From Peribacillus deserti (lineage in GTDB: Bacteria > Bacillota > Bacilli > Bacillales > DSM-1321): a stretch of DNA of 58,910 nt. Both the position numbers and the translations under genes were made by a program. Positions 28,456-37,865 of this stretch are shown here, piece after piece (position 1 is the first letter of the stretch; every line of letters begins with the position of its first letter). Location of the stretch: the NCBI RefSeq assembly GCF_002863585.1, contig NZ_PGUY01000007.1:1-58910 (forward strand). The letters are read 5' to 3'. A model generated the notes under the pieces. The model had not been told where the DNA came from. It was given only the letters and a program-made list of their open reading frames with translations, and made no database searches.

Positions 28456-29553
28456 ATGAAACCTATATTACCTATTGAAAAATATTTCGGTACGTTAGAA
28501 CTAGTTTTTGCATTTAATGGGGCAATGCCTACAGGTGTTAGTGTTTCAGAGACCGGACGTATTTTCATTTGCTTTCCAAAATGGGGAGACGACGTTAAAT
28601 TTACGGTGGCGGAAATTGTTGGGGATAAATTGCAGCCATATCCTAATTTAGAAACCAATATAGTTAACCTCGAGAATATCACTAATTCCTTCATTAGTGT
28701 GCAAAGTGTAGTGGCTGATGGAAGGGGAACGCTTTGGGTAGTAGATACAGCGGCGCCAAATTTTTCTGAACCTATTAAAGGTGGGGCGAAATTAGTTGCT
28801 GTTGATTTAAAAACCAATACAATCAGAAGAGTATATACATTTACAGAAGATGTTGTCCTTCCAACAACTTACCTGAATGATGTCCGGTTTGATTTTCGTA
28901 TTGGAAACGCAGGTTATGCCTATATAACAGATTCTTCTTCCAAAGGACCAGGAGCTATTATCGTCGTAGATTTAGAAAATGGAAACGCGTTTAGACGGTT
29001 AAATGGAGCAAATTCAACGTCACCCGATCCCTATATGATACCGAAAGTAGAAGGAAAAGTGTTGATGAATCGAAATAAAGATGGCGGGACTTCTCCATTT
29101 AGATTGGCGTCTGACGGTATTGCGATTTCTCCTGATGGAAAGGTATTATTTTTTTGTCCACTAACAAGCCGTCATCTATTCTCGATTTCAACAGAAGCAT
29201 TGAGAGACAGAAATATACCGGACAGGGATTTACATTATCATGTGAAGTATTGGGGAGAAAAAGGTGCTTCTGATGGAATGATAACAGATGCAAAAGGGGC
29301 CGTTTATGCTGGAGATTATGAGAACAATAGCATTCGAAAGATATTGCCGAATGCCACAATGGTAACCATCGCACACGATCCGAGAATTTTATGGCCGGAT
29401 ACTTTTTCGATTGGTCCGGATCAATATTTATATGTCATTGTGAACCAATTACATCGGCAGGCAAGATTTCATTATGGAAAAGACCTGAGACAAAAACCTT
29501 ATAGTTTACTTCGTATGAAAATTGATGAATTTCCTGCTCCTACCTTTCCATAA
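28456..29553 (+). CDS. Major-royal-jelly/Yellow family protein
   Basis: A 365-residue beta-propeller protein of the MRJP/Yellow family (related to gluconolactonase-like propellers). Marks are SVQSVVADGRGTLWVVDTA, YLNDVRFDFR, YAYITDSSSKGPGAIIVVDL, the SDGIAISPDGKVLFFCPL segment and ENNSIRKI. No signal peptide is visible, so it is probably cytosolic. ATG at 28456 follows GAGGAGGATC. Function in bacteria is unclear; a lactonase or small-molecule-binding role would be a guess. Confidence 0.87.
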   Translation: MKPILPIEKYFGTLELVFAFNGAMPTGVSVSETGRIFICFPKWGDDVKFTVAEIVGDKLQPYPNLETNIVNLENITNSFISVQSVVADGRGTLWVVDTAAPNFSEPIKGGAKLVAVDLKTNTIRRVYTFTEDVVLPTTYLNDVRFDFRIGNAGYAYITDSSSKGPGAIIVVDLENGNAFRRLNGANSTSPDPYMIPKVEGKVLMNRNKDGGTSPFRLASDGIAISPDGKVLFFCPLTSRHLFSISTEALRDRNIPDRDLHYHVKYWGEKGASDGMITDAKGAVYAGDYENNSIRKILPNATMVTIAHDPRILWPDTFSIGPDQYLYVIVNQLHRQARFHYGKDLRQKPYSLLRMKIDEFPAPTFP

Positions 29554-29876
29554 GAAAAATTTAATTATATGCAATTAATGAAAAGAGACTTTCACTATGA
29601 TTTTTAACACAGTCATGGAGCCAACTGGAGCCCCGTTTAATTCGATTGCCAAGTTAAAACGATGGGCCCGTCCAAACCGTTAAGGGGTATCCACCAAATT
29701 TAAATTTATTCTGAATTCTTTTTTATAGTTCATTGTTAACCAGCCAGCACCCTATGTGTTGCCGCATACACTCCTGACATGTGGTTTGTTTCTACTATGG
29801 TTAAAAATATTACAGTTTGAAACTAAATGGACGGAATAATGTAATCATCCGCATCCCAGTAACGAAAAAGGATAGA
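29554..29876. other. Intergenic stretch with short coding remnant
   Basis: Around 29610-29680 the plus strand stays open (VMEPTGAPFNSIAKLKRWA) without start or ribosome site; I do not recognise it. Confidence 0.35.
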
Positions 29877-29916
29877 TAAGAGCCTTTCAATGCTGCTTAT
29901 CTATCCTTTTAATTTT
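29877..29916. terminator. Terminator-like hairpin
   Basis: Stem AAGGATAGATAAG / CTTATCTATCCTT followed by T-rich sequence. Confidence 0.75.
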
Positions 29917-30061
29917 TTATTACATATAAATTTTCCTCTAATATCCTATATGTACCCCGATGCTTTATATCCCATTTTTAAATATTTATGTCCACCTTTA
30001 AAAATGTTAACTTAAAGCCTTTTTTCATACACTATTTCTTTCTATGTATGTATAAAAATGA

Positions 30062-30079
30062 ATGGGCGGTATGATGTAA
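30062..30079 (+). repeat. Attachment-site copy 3
   Basis: ATGGGCGGTATGATGTAA, one change from the groEL end. The following 80 bases (GCCGTTTGACCAC, TTTGACCAC) resemble in layout the TTTGTCCGC repeats after copy 2. Only a short CTGTTGGGAG hint of an integrase tail follows. Confidence 0.75.
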
Positions 30080-30263
30080 GAAAGGCTACAAAGGCCTTAT
30101 ACGTTCAGGGTTTATCCGGGACATTAATGCCGTTTGACCACAATTTGACCACTTATGTATTAAAATCAACCTGTTGGGAGTTTCCCGAGAGGTTTTTAAT
30201 TTTGTAAAATGTGTTTTTCAGAATTTAAAACACCTAAATGTTAGCGACAAACCCCTCTATTCT

Positions 30264-30317
30264 CACCAACAGCACCCTAAATTGGTAGACGCAAGTAACA
30301 ATTGTTGGTGTTTTTTT
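30264..30317. terminator. Terminator-like hairpin before the aldehyde dehydrogenase
   Basis: CACCAACA pairs with TGTTGGTG over a 31-base loop and is followed by seven T. It may end a transcript from the left or act in the leader of the 30490 gene. Confidence 0.55.
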
Positions 30318-30489
30318 GCTTCGATAGCACCCAGTCTCAGGGTAGGAAATCTAAAAATAAAAACTGTAAAACAGTTCAAAATAGAAACAATGGTACTTCT
30401 CCAATGTTTTCGACAACGATTTTTGTTGCAGTCATTCTTATTGGTTATACATTCACCAGGCCAAAAACTTAGAGAAAGGATGATCCCAA

Positions 30490-31941
30490 ATGTACGAAAA
30501 GTGGAATAAGCAATTTATTGGAGGAGAATGGAGGGAGGGAAACGGAGAAAGAGTGTACGAGGATAAAAATCCTTATAGTGAAGAAACCCTTGTACAGATT
30601 CGCTTAGCCAATTCTGAGGATATTGATGAAGCTTATCGTTCTGCCCGGAAGGCACAGAAAGAATGGGAAGAGATCAATGCTTATGATAGGGTAACTATAA
30701 TGGAAAAGGCTGTTGAGTTAGTGAAAGAACGCAGGGAAGAAATCGTTAAAATTCTGATTGATGAGAATGGTGCTTCTCATACGAAAGCAAACATTGAAGT
30801 TGACGGGGCAATTGGCATCATGAAAGAAGCGGCAACATTTCCGCTTAGGATGCATGGGAAAATTATGCCTTCCGTTATACCAGGGAAGGAAAATCGAATT
30901 TACCATAACCCGGCTGGAGTGGTGGGAATCATTAGCCCCTTTAATTTTCCATTTCATCTAACTATGCGCTCCCTTGCACCCGCATTAGCGGCAGGAAATG
31001 GCGTAGTCATCAAGCCAGATTTGCAAACGATGATTTCTGGCGGTCTGTTCATGGGGAAATTATTTGAAGATGCGGGTATTCCGAAAGGGTTATTAAATAT
31101 AACGGTTTGCAGTTCCTCTGAAATCAAAGATGCTTTTGTTGAACATCCAATTCCTCAAATTATTTCTTTTACTGGATCTACGCCTGTGGGGAGACATATA
31201 GGAGAATTGTGTGGAAGGCATCTTAAACGCGTGGCTTTGGAGCTAGGCGGAAATAATGCCATGATTGTACTTAAGGATGCAGATATAGAAAGAGCTGCTG
31301 GTTCTGCTGCATTTGGTAAGTTCCTTAATGCGGGGCAAATCTGTATGTCGTTGAACCGTATTATCGTGGAGCGTCCCGTATATGAAGAGTTTTTAAGAGC
31401 GCTTGTGGACAAAGCATCTCAAATTAAATATGGCAACCCAGCGGATAGAGATGTTGTCGTTGGCCCGCTTATCAATAACAAGCAAGTTGGCCGGATTCAA
31501 GAATTAATCGACAAAAGCTTAGAAATGGGTGCCAGTTACGCCTTGAAGGGAGAAATTGAGGGGAATGTGTTTGCTCCTACAATCCTCACAGACGTCACCA
31601 ATAACATGCCGATTGCACAGGAAGAAATATTTGGGCCTGCTGTAGGGGTCATTGTTGTAGAGGATGAGATAGAGGCTATACGAGTAGCGAACGAAAGTGA
31701 ATATGGACTGAGCGGGGCGGTTCATGCCGGCTCTATTGAACATGGTGTAGAGGTGGCCAAACAAATCGTCACGGGAATGATTCATGTGAATGACCAAGGG
31801 GTAAATGATGAACCGATTGTGGCGTTTGGAGGAGAAAAAGCTTCCGGTTTAGGTCGTTATGGCGGTGAATGGGCACTGCATGAATTTACCACAACGAAAT
31901 GGATATCTGTCCAAACAAATCCTAGAGAGTATCCGTTTTGA
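30490..31941 (+). CDS. Aldehyde dehydrogenase family protein
   Basis: A 483-residue NAD(P)-dependent aldehyde dehydrogenase, similar to benzaldehyde/vanillin-type enzymes. ISPFNFPFHLTMRSLAPALA and FTGSTPVGRHIG bind the cofactor, LELGGNNAMIVL holds the catalytic Glu, and FLNAGQICMSLNRI the catalytic Cys (residue 285). EEIFGPAVGVI is conserved. ATG at 30490 follows AGAAAGGATG. It is the first gene of the third island segment; it fits a role in oxidising toxic aldehydes, but the substrate cannot be read. Confidence 0.94.
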   Translation: MYEKWNKQFIGGEWREGNGERVYEDKNPYSEETLVQIRLANSEDIDEAYRSARKAQKEWEEINAYDRVTIMEKAVELVKERREEIVKILIDENGASHTKANIEVDGAIGIMKEAATFPLRMHGKIMPSVIPGKENRIYHNPAGVVGIISPFNFPFHLTMRSLAPALAAGNGVVIKPDLQTMISGGLFMGKLFEDAGIPKGLLNITVCSSSEIKDAFVEHPIPQIISFTGSTPVGRHIGELCGRHLKRVALELGGNNAMIVLKDADIERAAGSAAFGKFLNAGQICMSLNRIIVERPVYEEFLRALVDKASQIKYGNPADRDVVVGPLINNKQVGRIQELIDKSLEMGASYALKGEIEGNVFAPTILTDVTNNMPIAQEEIFGPAVGVIVVEDEIEAIRVANESEYGLSGAVHAGSIEHGVEVAKQIVTGMIHVNDQGVNDEPIVAFGGEKASGLGRYGGEWALHEFTTTKWISVQTNPREYPF

Positions 31942-32101
31942 CAAAGCCCCCGGTTCCATGGGAGATTGATATATTGAAGAATTACATGCCAGTAAAAATA
32001 CAAGGCTGATGCTCCCATAGTGTAAATTTTAACTAACAAAGGTTAATCTGTTTTGAGGCAGGGTAACCTAATTAAGACTTTTTCTAGAAAGGATGATCAC
32101 C

Positions 32102-32725
32102 ATGGCTATGAACACAACAGAACAATCTCTATCGGTACGACAAGCAATTGAAAAACGCCATAGCATTCGCACATATAAGCAGGAGCCTATTCCTCAGCAA
32201 GACCTAAATAAGATTTTTGAGTTGGTCCGCTTATCCCCAAGTGCATGGAACCTTCAACCTTGGCGTTTTCATGTAGTGACAGATAACGATTTAAAGGAAA
32301 AGTTGGAAGAAGCAGCTTATGGTCAAAAACAAGTGACTTCAGCTCCAGCGGTTGTTGTGGTTACAAGTGATATGGAGGATGTACTTGCTAATATTGCTGA
32401 CACTGTACATCCGGGACTTTCTCCAGAGCGCAAGGAAGAAGAAGTGGCCAATTTGTCAGGTTTTTTCAATGGTATGACGGTGGAAGATCGTGCTCAATGG
32501 GGATTAACCCAAACAAATATTGCGTTCGGGTTCCTAATGCTTGCCGTTCAAGGATATGGATATTCAAGCAACCCTATGCTGGGCTTTGATCAGGAAAAAG
32601 TAAGAGAGCTCCTGAATCTTCCCGGGCATGTCAAATTTGCAGGCATTCTACCCATTGGGAAAGCAGATTCTGAAGGATATCCGCATCATCGTTTTGACTT
32701 AGAGAAAATCGCTACATTCCATTAA
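32102..32725 (+). CDS. Nitroreductase family protein (second)
   Basis: A 207-residue FMN-dependent nitroreductase with EKRHSIRTYKQEPIP at the N-terminus and RLSPSAWNLQPWRFHVVTD. It resembles the YodC/MhqN-type nitroreductases that B. subtilis induces with quinones or diamide. I choose the ATG at 32102 (after AAAGGATGATC) over the ATG at 32093, which lies in that site. It is not close to the nitroreductase at 26888. Confidence 0.9.
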   Translation: MAMNTTEQSLSVRQAIEKRHSIRTYKQEPIPQQDLNKIFELVRLSPSAWNLQPWRFHVVTDNDLKEKLEEAAYGQKQVTSAPAVVVVTSDMEDVLANIADTVHPGLSPERKEEEVANLSGFFNGMTVEDRAQWGLTQTNIAFGFLMLAVQGYGYSSNPMLGFDQEKVRELLNLPGHVKFAGILPIGKADSEGYPHHRFDLEKIATFH

Positions 32726-32741
32726 CTATACAGGATTCACT

Positions 32742-32768
32742 GGAGGGCTCTTAAGTCCTCCTTTTTTA
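32742..32768 (+). terminator. Terminator after nitroreductase 2
   Basis: GGAGGGCTCTTAAGTCCTCC with a T run. Nothing recognised from 32769 to 33052. Confidence 0.7.
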
Positions 32769-33067
32769 TTTCAAGACATCGACCGTCACGCCATTAAAGA
32801 TGTAACGCCAGTCGATGCTTTATTTATAGGGTAAAATATGAAACCAGTTTCATGCCAAATTTTTTCTTTTTTGAAAGTATTTCAATATTTAATATGTTTA
32901 ATCAAACGTTTAATTAAGAACTGTTTTATCGATATCATCAAGCTAATCAATGCTTTGTACCGTATTTTTCATCTTTCGTGAACTAATTGCGATACCTGTA
33001 GAATAAAAAACATACATGCACGAACATGATATTAATATAAAATTATTTATTTGAAGGAGTGTTAAGC

Positions 33068-33502
33068 ATGGCTGACATGAAAATAAATGTGAATGCTGTT
33101 TGGGATGGTGGAGTAAATGGGAATGGAAACCTTAAAGCGGAGTATCTTAATACAAAAATCGCTATTCCTGCATCTTTAGGAGGTAGTGGCAGCGGAGCAA
33201 ATCCAAAAGAGATTCTTGTTTCTTCGGTAACTACTTGTTATACAGCATCTCTTACGTTTGTACTTGCAAGCAGAAACCTGCCTGTTGCTGAACTTACAGT
33301 GAACTCAGAGGCAAATATATCTGATAATGATTTTAAAATTATCCATTATCCTCATATCGTTTTATCTAAAGCTGCATCAGAAGAACAAATTCAATCCGCA
33401 CAAAGAGCGACGGAAGCAGCAGATAAAGGGTGCGAAGTCGGAAATCTATTGAAAAAAGCAGATGTTAAAATTGAAATTCGAGGTAAGGTTTCTTTGCTAT
33501 AA
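33068..33502 (+). CDS. OsmC/Ohr family protein
   Basis: A 144-residue protein of the OsmC family of thiol-dependent peroxidases that reduce organic hydroperoxides. The conserved first Cys lies in SSVTTCYTASLTFVLASR (near residue 55) and the second in KGCEVGNLLKKA near residue 123. SGSGANPKEIL precedes the first Cys. Start at 33068 follows GAAGGAG; an earlier start lies in that site. Confidence 0.92.
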   Translation: MADMKINVNAVWDGGVNGNGNLKAEYLNTKIAIPASLGGSGSGANPKEILVSSVTTCYTASLTFVLASRNLPVAELTVNSEANISDNDFKIIHYPHIVLSKAASEEQIQSAQRATEAADKGCEVGNLLKKADVKIEIRGKVSLL

Positions 33503-33661
33503 ACTGATTCATTCAAAGATGTAGTAATTTATTTTTAGACCTTTTAAATAAAACGGTGTTTAAATTTTAAGGTGGCGACTCTGCTGCCTTTTTTATGTGA
33601 GGAAACAACTAAAATTAAGAATGAAAAATATTGTGGCAATATACTGGTAGCCTCTCTAGGT

Positions 33662-33826
33662 TTATGACGAAAGATTAAAAAAGCGAACCATTCTTTGACT
33701 TGAAAGCCATTTAAGAGTGTCATAATAGTTCTCAACTTTAAATGAAAAGTGACCTTCTATGTCGGGTGCGCTTTCATAATGACGAATCGTCTGTGAATCT
33801 GGCTCGACTATGAAGTGGAATTGCTG
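33662..33826 (-). pseudogene. Unidentified coding relic
   Basis: About 54 codons open on the minus strand, containing PDSQTIRHYESAPDIEGHF and YYDTLKWLSSQRMVRFFN before a stop. There is no start codon or ribosome site. It reads like the tail of a real protein, but I do not recognise the family. The stretch 33830-34214 shows nothing further. Confidence 0.4.
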
Positions 33827-34214
33827 TTACCCTATTTCATGTAGCTTGAAAATCAAAATTAAAACGAGGGGTTTTTTTAAAACATAAAATTTTCCCGTAA
33901 ACTCTATTAAGACTTACACAAAGGAGACACTTATATCTAATCACAACCTTCACTTCTTTCATTTTAAATAAGTTATTTTTGACCTTAGTCGTTTTCGAAT
34001 CTAAGATCACTAATCCCTTCCTCAACCAGATCTATCGGAAATAGCACAACCACAAAAATACCTTCGCAGGTGTAATAGGTGGCATTAGCAAAGTCAGATA
34101 CTTTTGTATAAATAAACAAAAATCTGCTTCAGGTGAAAAACGCAAAATGTAATCAGAACTTTTCTTCAGTGTATACTCACTATAATGGAATTGAGAATAT
34201 CGAGTTAATTTTTC

Positions 34215-34249
34215 TTGACTTTATAAACTGTAAATATTAAAATTACAGT
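34215..34249 (+). promoter_or_regulatory. Thioredoxin promoter with palindromic operator O1
   Basis: -35 TTGACT (34215), 17-base spacer, -10 TAAAAT (34238-34243). The palindrome ACTGTAA-N9-TTACAGT (34227-34249) covers spacer and -10, so a bound protein would block polymerase. The rrf2 promoter at 38498 has the same operator at the same offset of 12 bases from the -35. Transcription would leave a leader of about 235 bases before the gene. Confidence 0.8.
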
Positions 34250-34346
34250 AATTCCTTTTGAACAGGAAGCAATCAATTTGAAAAGTGGTTTTTAAAATAG
34301 TAGTTTATTTCGTTCATTTACCAGACCGTTGCTCCATAATGTCTAT

Positions 34347-34369
34347 ACTGTAAACTATTTTACTACAGT
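34347..34369 (+). promoter_or_regulatory. Operator O2 upstream of thioredoxin
   Basis: ACTGTAA-N9-CTACAGT, 13 of 14 arm bases as in O1. It lies in the transcribed leader. Confidence 0.7.
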
Positions 34370-34387
34370 GCGTTTTATAAACTACAA

Positions 34388-34410
34388 ACTGTAACTTTTT
34401 TTATTACAAT
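34388..34410 (+). promoter_or_regulatory. Operator O3 upstream of thioredoxin
   Basis: ACTGTAA-N9-TTACAAT, 13 of 14 arm bases as in O1. Confidence 0.7.
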
Positions 34411-34487
34411 AAAGGTAATAATGTATTTTTTGTAAACATTAAAAAAATACTTTTATTAAAAATAGAATGAATTGGAGGATATAATAA

Positions 34488-34802
34488 ATGGCTATCTCAC
34501 ATACAACAGACCAAACCTTTAGCAAAGAAATTGAAGAGGGATTAGTTTTAGTGGATTTTTGGGCACCATGGTGTGGACCTTGTAAAATGGTTGCACCTGT
34601 ATTGGAGGAAATCGATGGTGAAATGGGGGACAAAGTTAAAATTGCCAAGCTTAATGTAGATGAAAACGCAGGAACAACAGGAAAGTTTGGAGTCATGAGC
34701 ATTCCTACGCTGATTCTTTTCAAAGACGGAGTGGCTGTAGATAAGGTTATCGGGTTTCATCCAAAAGAAGCTTTGACAGAAATAATTTCAAAGCATATGT
34801 AA
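34488..34802 (+). CDS. Thioredoxin
   Basis: A 104-residue thioredoxin with the active site WCGPC at residues 28-32, FWAPWCGPCKMVAPVLEE, and the cis-Pro in MSIPTLILFKDG. It reduces protein disulfides. It is probably an accessory thioredoxin in addition to a housekeeping one outside the window. Three ACTGTAA-N9-TTACAGT palindromes upstream point to control by the Rrf2 regulator at 38618. ATG at 34488 follows TTGGAGGA. Confidence 0.95.
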   Translation: MAISHTTDQTFSKEIEEGLVLVDFWAPWCGPCKMVAPVLEEIDGEMGDKVKIAKLNVDENAGTTGKFGVMSIPTLILFKDGVAVDKVIGFHPKEALTEIISKHM

Positions 34803-35043
34803 TTTTTAGAAAGAGGATGAATCTATATCTGAACATACAAAAAAAGTATTTGATATACCATTCTCATTGCTGCCCTTTCACCGATTGCATGTATGGAAGT
34901 TTTCCGGTTGATGTTTTCACCGTACACTAGAACTTACACAGCTCGCTCAAATTTCAGCTGAAATTGTTAACAGCTACAGCAAAAATACAAATGGATGAAA
35001 AAGTGTTATCAACAAATCTTTTTCTTTTTGAGGAGGAAAAAAT

Positions 35044-35563
35044 AATGAGTAAAAAAGCACTCTTAATTATACCGCCAGAACGTTTTAATGAAGATGAGTT
35101 ATTCAAACCAAAAGAAGAGCTTGAAAATGCAGGAATCGAAGTAACTATTGCCAGCACCGTAGCAGGTGATATTACTGGTGATTATGATGGGAAAGCAACT
35201 GCTTCGGTTATCTTTTCAGACGTATCGGCCACAGAATTTGATGTTGTTTCGGTAATTGGAGGATCTGGTACAAATGATCATCTATGGGGAAATCAAGAAT
35301 TACAAGGCTTTTTGAAGCAGGCTTACAATGAGAAAGTTCTTGTAACAGGAATTTGTGCAGGTGCTGTTACAGTGGCTAAAACTGGTTTGCTTTCTGGAAG
35401 AGAAGCAACTTGCTATCCAGTAGATGTTCAAAAGAACGAATTGATAGCTGCTGACGTTAAATATGTTGAACAACACGTTGTTGCCCATGGTGATATTATT
35501 ACTGGCGATGGTCCACAAGGAGCGGAAGAATTTGGAAAGGCCCTTGTTAAAGCATTACGCTAG
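35044..35563 (+). CDS. DJ-1/PfpI family protein (paralogue 4)
   Basis: A 172-residue paralogue of the protein at 19319 (shared LLIIPPERFNEDELF, GGSGTNDHLWGN, VTGICAGAVTVAKTGLLSG, ATCYPVDVQ). Nucleophile Cys near residue 101. ATG at 35044 follows GAGGAGG. It lies 240 bases after thioredoxin on the same strand and may share its transcript. Its paralogue at 19319 is paired with an HxlR-type regulator instead, so the same enzyme type is wired to two regulators. Confidence 0.9.
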
Positions 35564-35695
35564 TTCTACATTTTAGTGGATAGAGTGTGGTTCGGAAGTG
35601 AATTTCGAACCCACCCTATTTATTTTACTAAAAATAGTATGTAATATTGTTTTCAGATACAACCTAAAAAGAATTTTTTAAGGAGGGTTCATACA

Positions 35696-36412
35696 ATGTC
35701 ATTAAAAGGAAAACGTGTGGTCGTAATAGGAGGTACTTCTGGTATCGGATTATCCGCGGCAAAGGCATTTCTTGAAGAATCTGCCCAAGTCATTATTGCA
35801 AGTCGTTCTGATGCAAAACTATCGGAGGCAAAGAATGTACTTGGCGGTAATGTGGAAGCGTACAATATTGATTTTCGCAGTGAGGAAAAACTTGCAGACT
35901 TCTTTAAAATGGTAGGGAATTTTGATCACCTTGTCGTTACAGCAGGTGAAGGTGCAATGGGTCATTTTAGTGACTTACCTGCCGCGTCTGTTAGAGAAGC
36001 GTTTGATAGTAAGTTTTGGGGGCAATACTTAACCGTTCTTGCTGCTATTCCGTACTTAAATGATAGCAGTTCTATCACGTTGACCTCTGGTGTTTATGGA
36101 ATTCGTCCACCACAGGGGGCAACTACGCTTGCTTCGATCAATTCAGCGATCGAGGGTTTGGTTAGGGGGCTTTCGGTAGATCTGGCCCCTATAAGGGTAA
36201 ATGTTGTTTCACCTGGTATCGTAGACACCCCACTCTACGGAGGGATGCCTGACGAGCACAGACAAAATTTATACAGCAAGATTGCCCAGCAGCTGCCGGT
36301 TAATCGCGTGGCACAGCCTGAAGACATTGCTGAGGCCTACGTGTACTTAGTGAAGAATGGTTTTACAACTGGTACTGCTCTTCTTATTGATGGCGGGGCT
36401 CACTTGGTGTAA
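35696..36412 (+). CDS. SDR-family protein with altered catalytic site
   Basis: A 238-residue short-chain dehydrogenase/reductase with a normal cofactor site (GGTSGIGLSAAKAF) and the Ser of the active site (TLTSGVYG). Where SDRs have YxxxK, this protein has QGATTLASINSAIEG, so Tyr and Lys are missing. The C-terminal PGIVDTPL and LLIDGGA are typical. It may bind NAD(P) without classical catalysis or use another mechanism. ATG at 35696 follows AAGGAGGG. Confidence 0.9.
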   Translation: MSLKGKRVVVIGGTSGIGLSAAKAFLEESAQVIIASRSDAKLSEAKNVLGGNVEAYNIDFRSEEKLADFFKMVGNFDHLVVTAGEGAMGHFSDLPAASVREAFDSKFWGQYLTVLAAIPYLNDSSSITLTSGVYGIRPPQGATTLASINSAIEGLVRGLSVDLAPIRVNVVSPGIVDTPLYGGMPDEHRQNLYSKIAQQLPVNRVAQPEDIAEAYVYLVKNGFTTGTALLIDGGAHLV

Positions 36413-36434
36413 GGAGTATTATATTATTATTTTT

Positions 36435-36475
36435 GTGGCTATACTACAACAATGTATAGCCACTTTTACTTTTTA
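36435..36475 (+). terminator. Terminator after SDR 1
   Basis: Stem GTGGCTATAC / GTATAGCCAC with a T-rich tail. Confidence 0.85.
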
Positions 36476-36557
36476 AATGGCTTTGTTAAATAGTATTGTT
36501 GTTTTTAAAGCAAAGGCTATGTTAATGCTCAATGTTGATTTTTGCACTATGTTGATT

Positions 36558-36690
36558 CTCGTTACAGGTGCGAGACTCCTGCGGGAGCAGCGGGACAGGA
36601 GATACCCCGCAGGAGAATCCGAGGAGGCTCACCGCCCGCCCCTAAGGTCCGCGAGCGCCTCCTAGCTGCAATCAACAGACAAGTTTAACA
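36558..36690 (+). repeat. GC-rich intergenic repeat, copy R2
   Basis: GTGCGAGACTCCTGCGGGAG, CAGCGGGACA, CCCCGCAGGAGAATCCGAGG, CCGCCCGCCCCTAAGGTC and GCGAGCG, ending CAACAGACAAGTTTAACAGA. Same orientation as R1 and R4. Confidence 0.75.
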
Positions 36691-36787
36691 GAGCTTTATA
36701 AATAATAAACCAATTTTTCAACAAAGATAATGATTGAAGATTTGGAGTTCAAGAAAAACAAGGTCAGATATGAAAGGAATGAAGAAA

Positions 36788-37687
36788 ATGAGTTTAGGTG
36801 ACCATGAAAATATATTGAAAATTAGGGATTCACTTGAAAAACGTGTAGTACCTTTACCTGATGGAACCTTTCTTCCAAGCATTGGCCAAGGAACATGGTA
36901 CATGGGTGAAAATCCTCAATCGAAAAACAAAGAAATCAAAGCTTTGCAACTGGGAATAGAACTAGGCATGAAGCTGATCGATACGGCTGAAATGTACGGA
37001 AATGGCGATTCCGAACGTTTAGTTGGTGAGGTAATCAAGGGTCGTAGAGATAAAGTTTTTTTAGTATCGAAAGTATATCCTCATCATTCCGGGTTAGATT
37101 TGATTGAAAGCGCATGTGAAAATAGTCTAAAACGACTGGGAACAGATCATCTTGATTTGTACCTTTTACACTGGAGAGGTCGTGTTCCTTTGGCAGAAAC
37201 GATTGAAGGAATGGAGAGGCTGCGAAAGGATGGTAAAATTGTAAGATGGGGAGTTTCTAATTTTGATACGGATGATATGAGAGAGTTGCTGGATACCGCT
37301 AACGGAAAAAAATGTGTGACAAATCAAGTGTTGTATCACCTAGGTTCTAGAGGAATTGATTATGATCTCCTGCCATGGCATTATGAACATAACATGCCAA
37401 TTATGGCCTATAGTCCCCTGGCCCAGGGAGGGAGCTTAAGAAGACAATTACTAAGCGATCCAACCATCATTGAGATTGCAGAAAAATATAATGTGCAGCC
37501 ATTACAAATTGCTCTTGCGTGGACCATTCGTTCGAACAACGTAATTGCTATCCCAAAAGCTGTTAAGGAAGAACATGTTTTAGCCAATGCTCAAGCTGCT
37601 AGTATTCAATTGACCATAGAAGATCTAAACAGACTTGACGAGGTATTTCCAAAACCAACAAGAAAAATACCTTTGGATATTATATAA
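36788..37687 (+). CDS. Aldo-keto reductase
   Basis: A 299-residue NADPH-dependent aldo-keto reductase barrel. The tetrad is visible: Asp in KLIDTAEMYG, Tyr in the same motif, Lys in VFLVSKVYP, His in LDLYLLHWRG. The cofactor end has VIAIPKAVKEEHV. I choose the ATG at 36788, eight bases after AAAGGAA; three earlier in-frame starts (36734, 36770, 36779) have no better site. It probably reduces aldehydes or ketones such as methylglyoxal; substrate not readable. A hairpin at 37695-37721 follows. Confidence 0.92.
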   Translation: MSLGDHENILKIRDSLEKRVVPLPDGTFLPSIGQGTWYMGENPQSKNKEIKALQLGIELGMKLIDTAEMYGNGDSERLVGEVIKGRRDKVFLVSKVYPHHSGLDLIESACENSLKRLGTDHLDLYLLHWRGRVPLAETIEGMERLRKDGKIVRWGVSNFDTDDMRELLDTANGKKCVTNQVLYHLGSRGIDYDLLPWHYEHNMPIMAYSPLAQGGSLRRQLLSDPTIIEIAEKYNVQPLQIALAWTIRSNNVIAIPKAVKEEHVLANAQAASIQLTIEDLNRLDEVFPKPTRKIPLDII

Positions 37688-37865
37688 AATGAATGGGGCA
37701 AAGGATCTGTACTCTTTGCCCAGTAGAACGTGTCAATAACCCTTCTCAAACTCTGATTTTGTTAACAGAGTCCTAAAGGACATTTTCATGCTTTTCCTTT
37801 TGGATCCAATTATATCCAATTTTACGATTGTTTTATATAAACTGATTTCTTTCTTCCTCTTTCCT

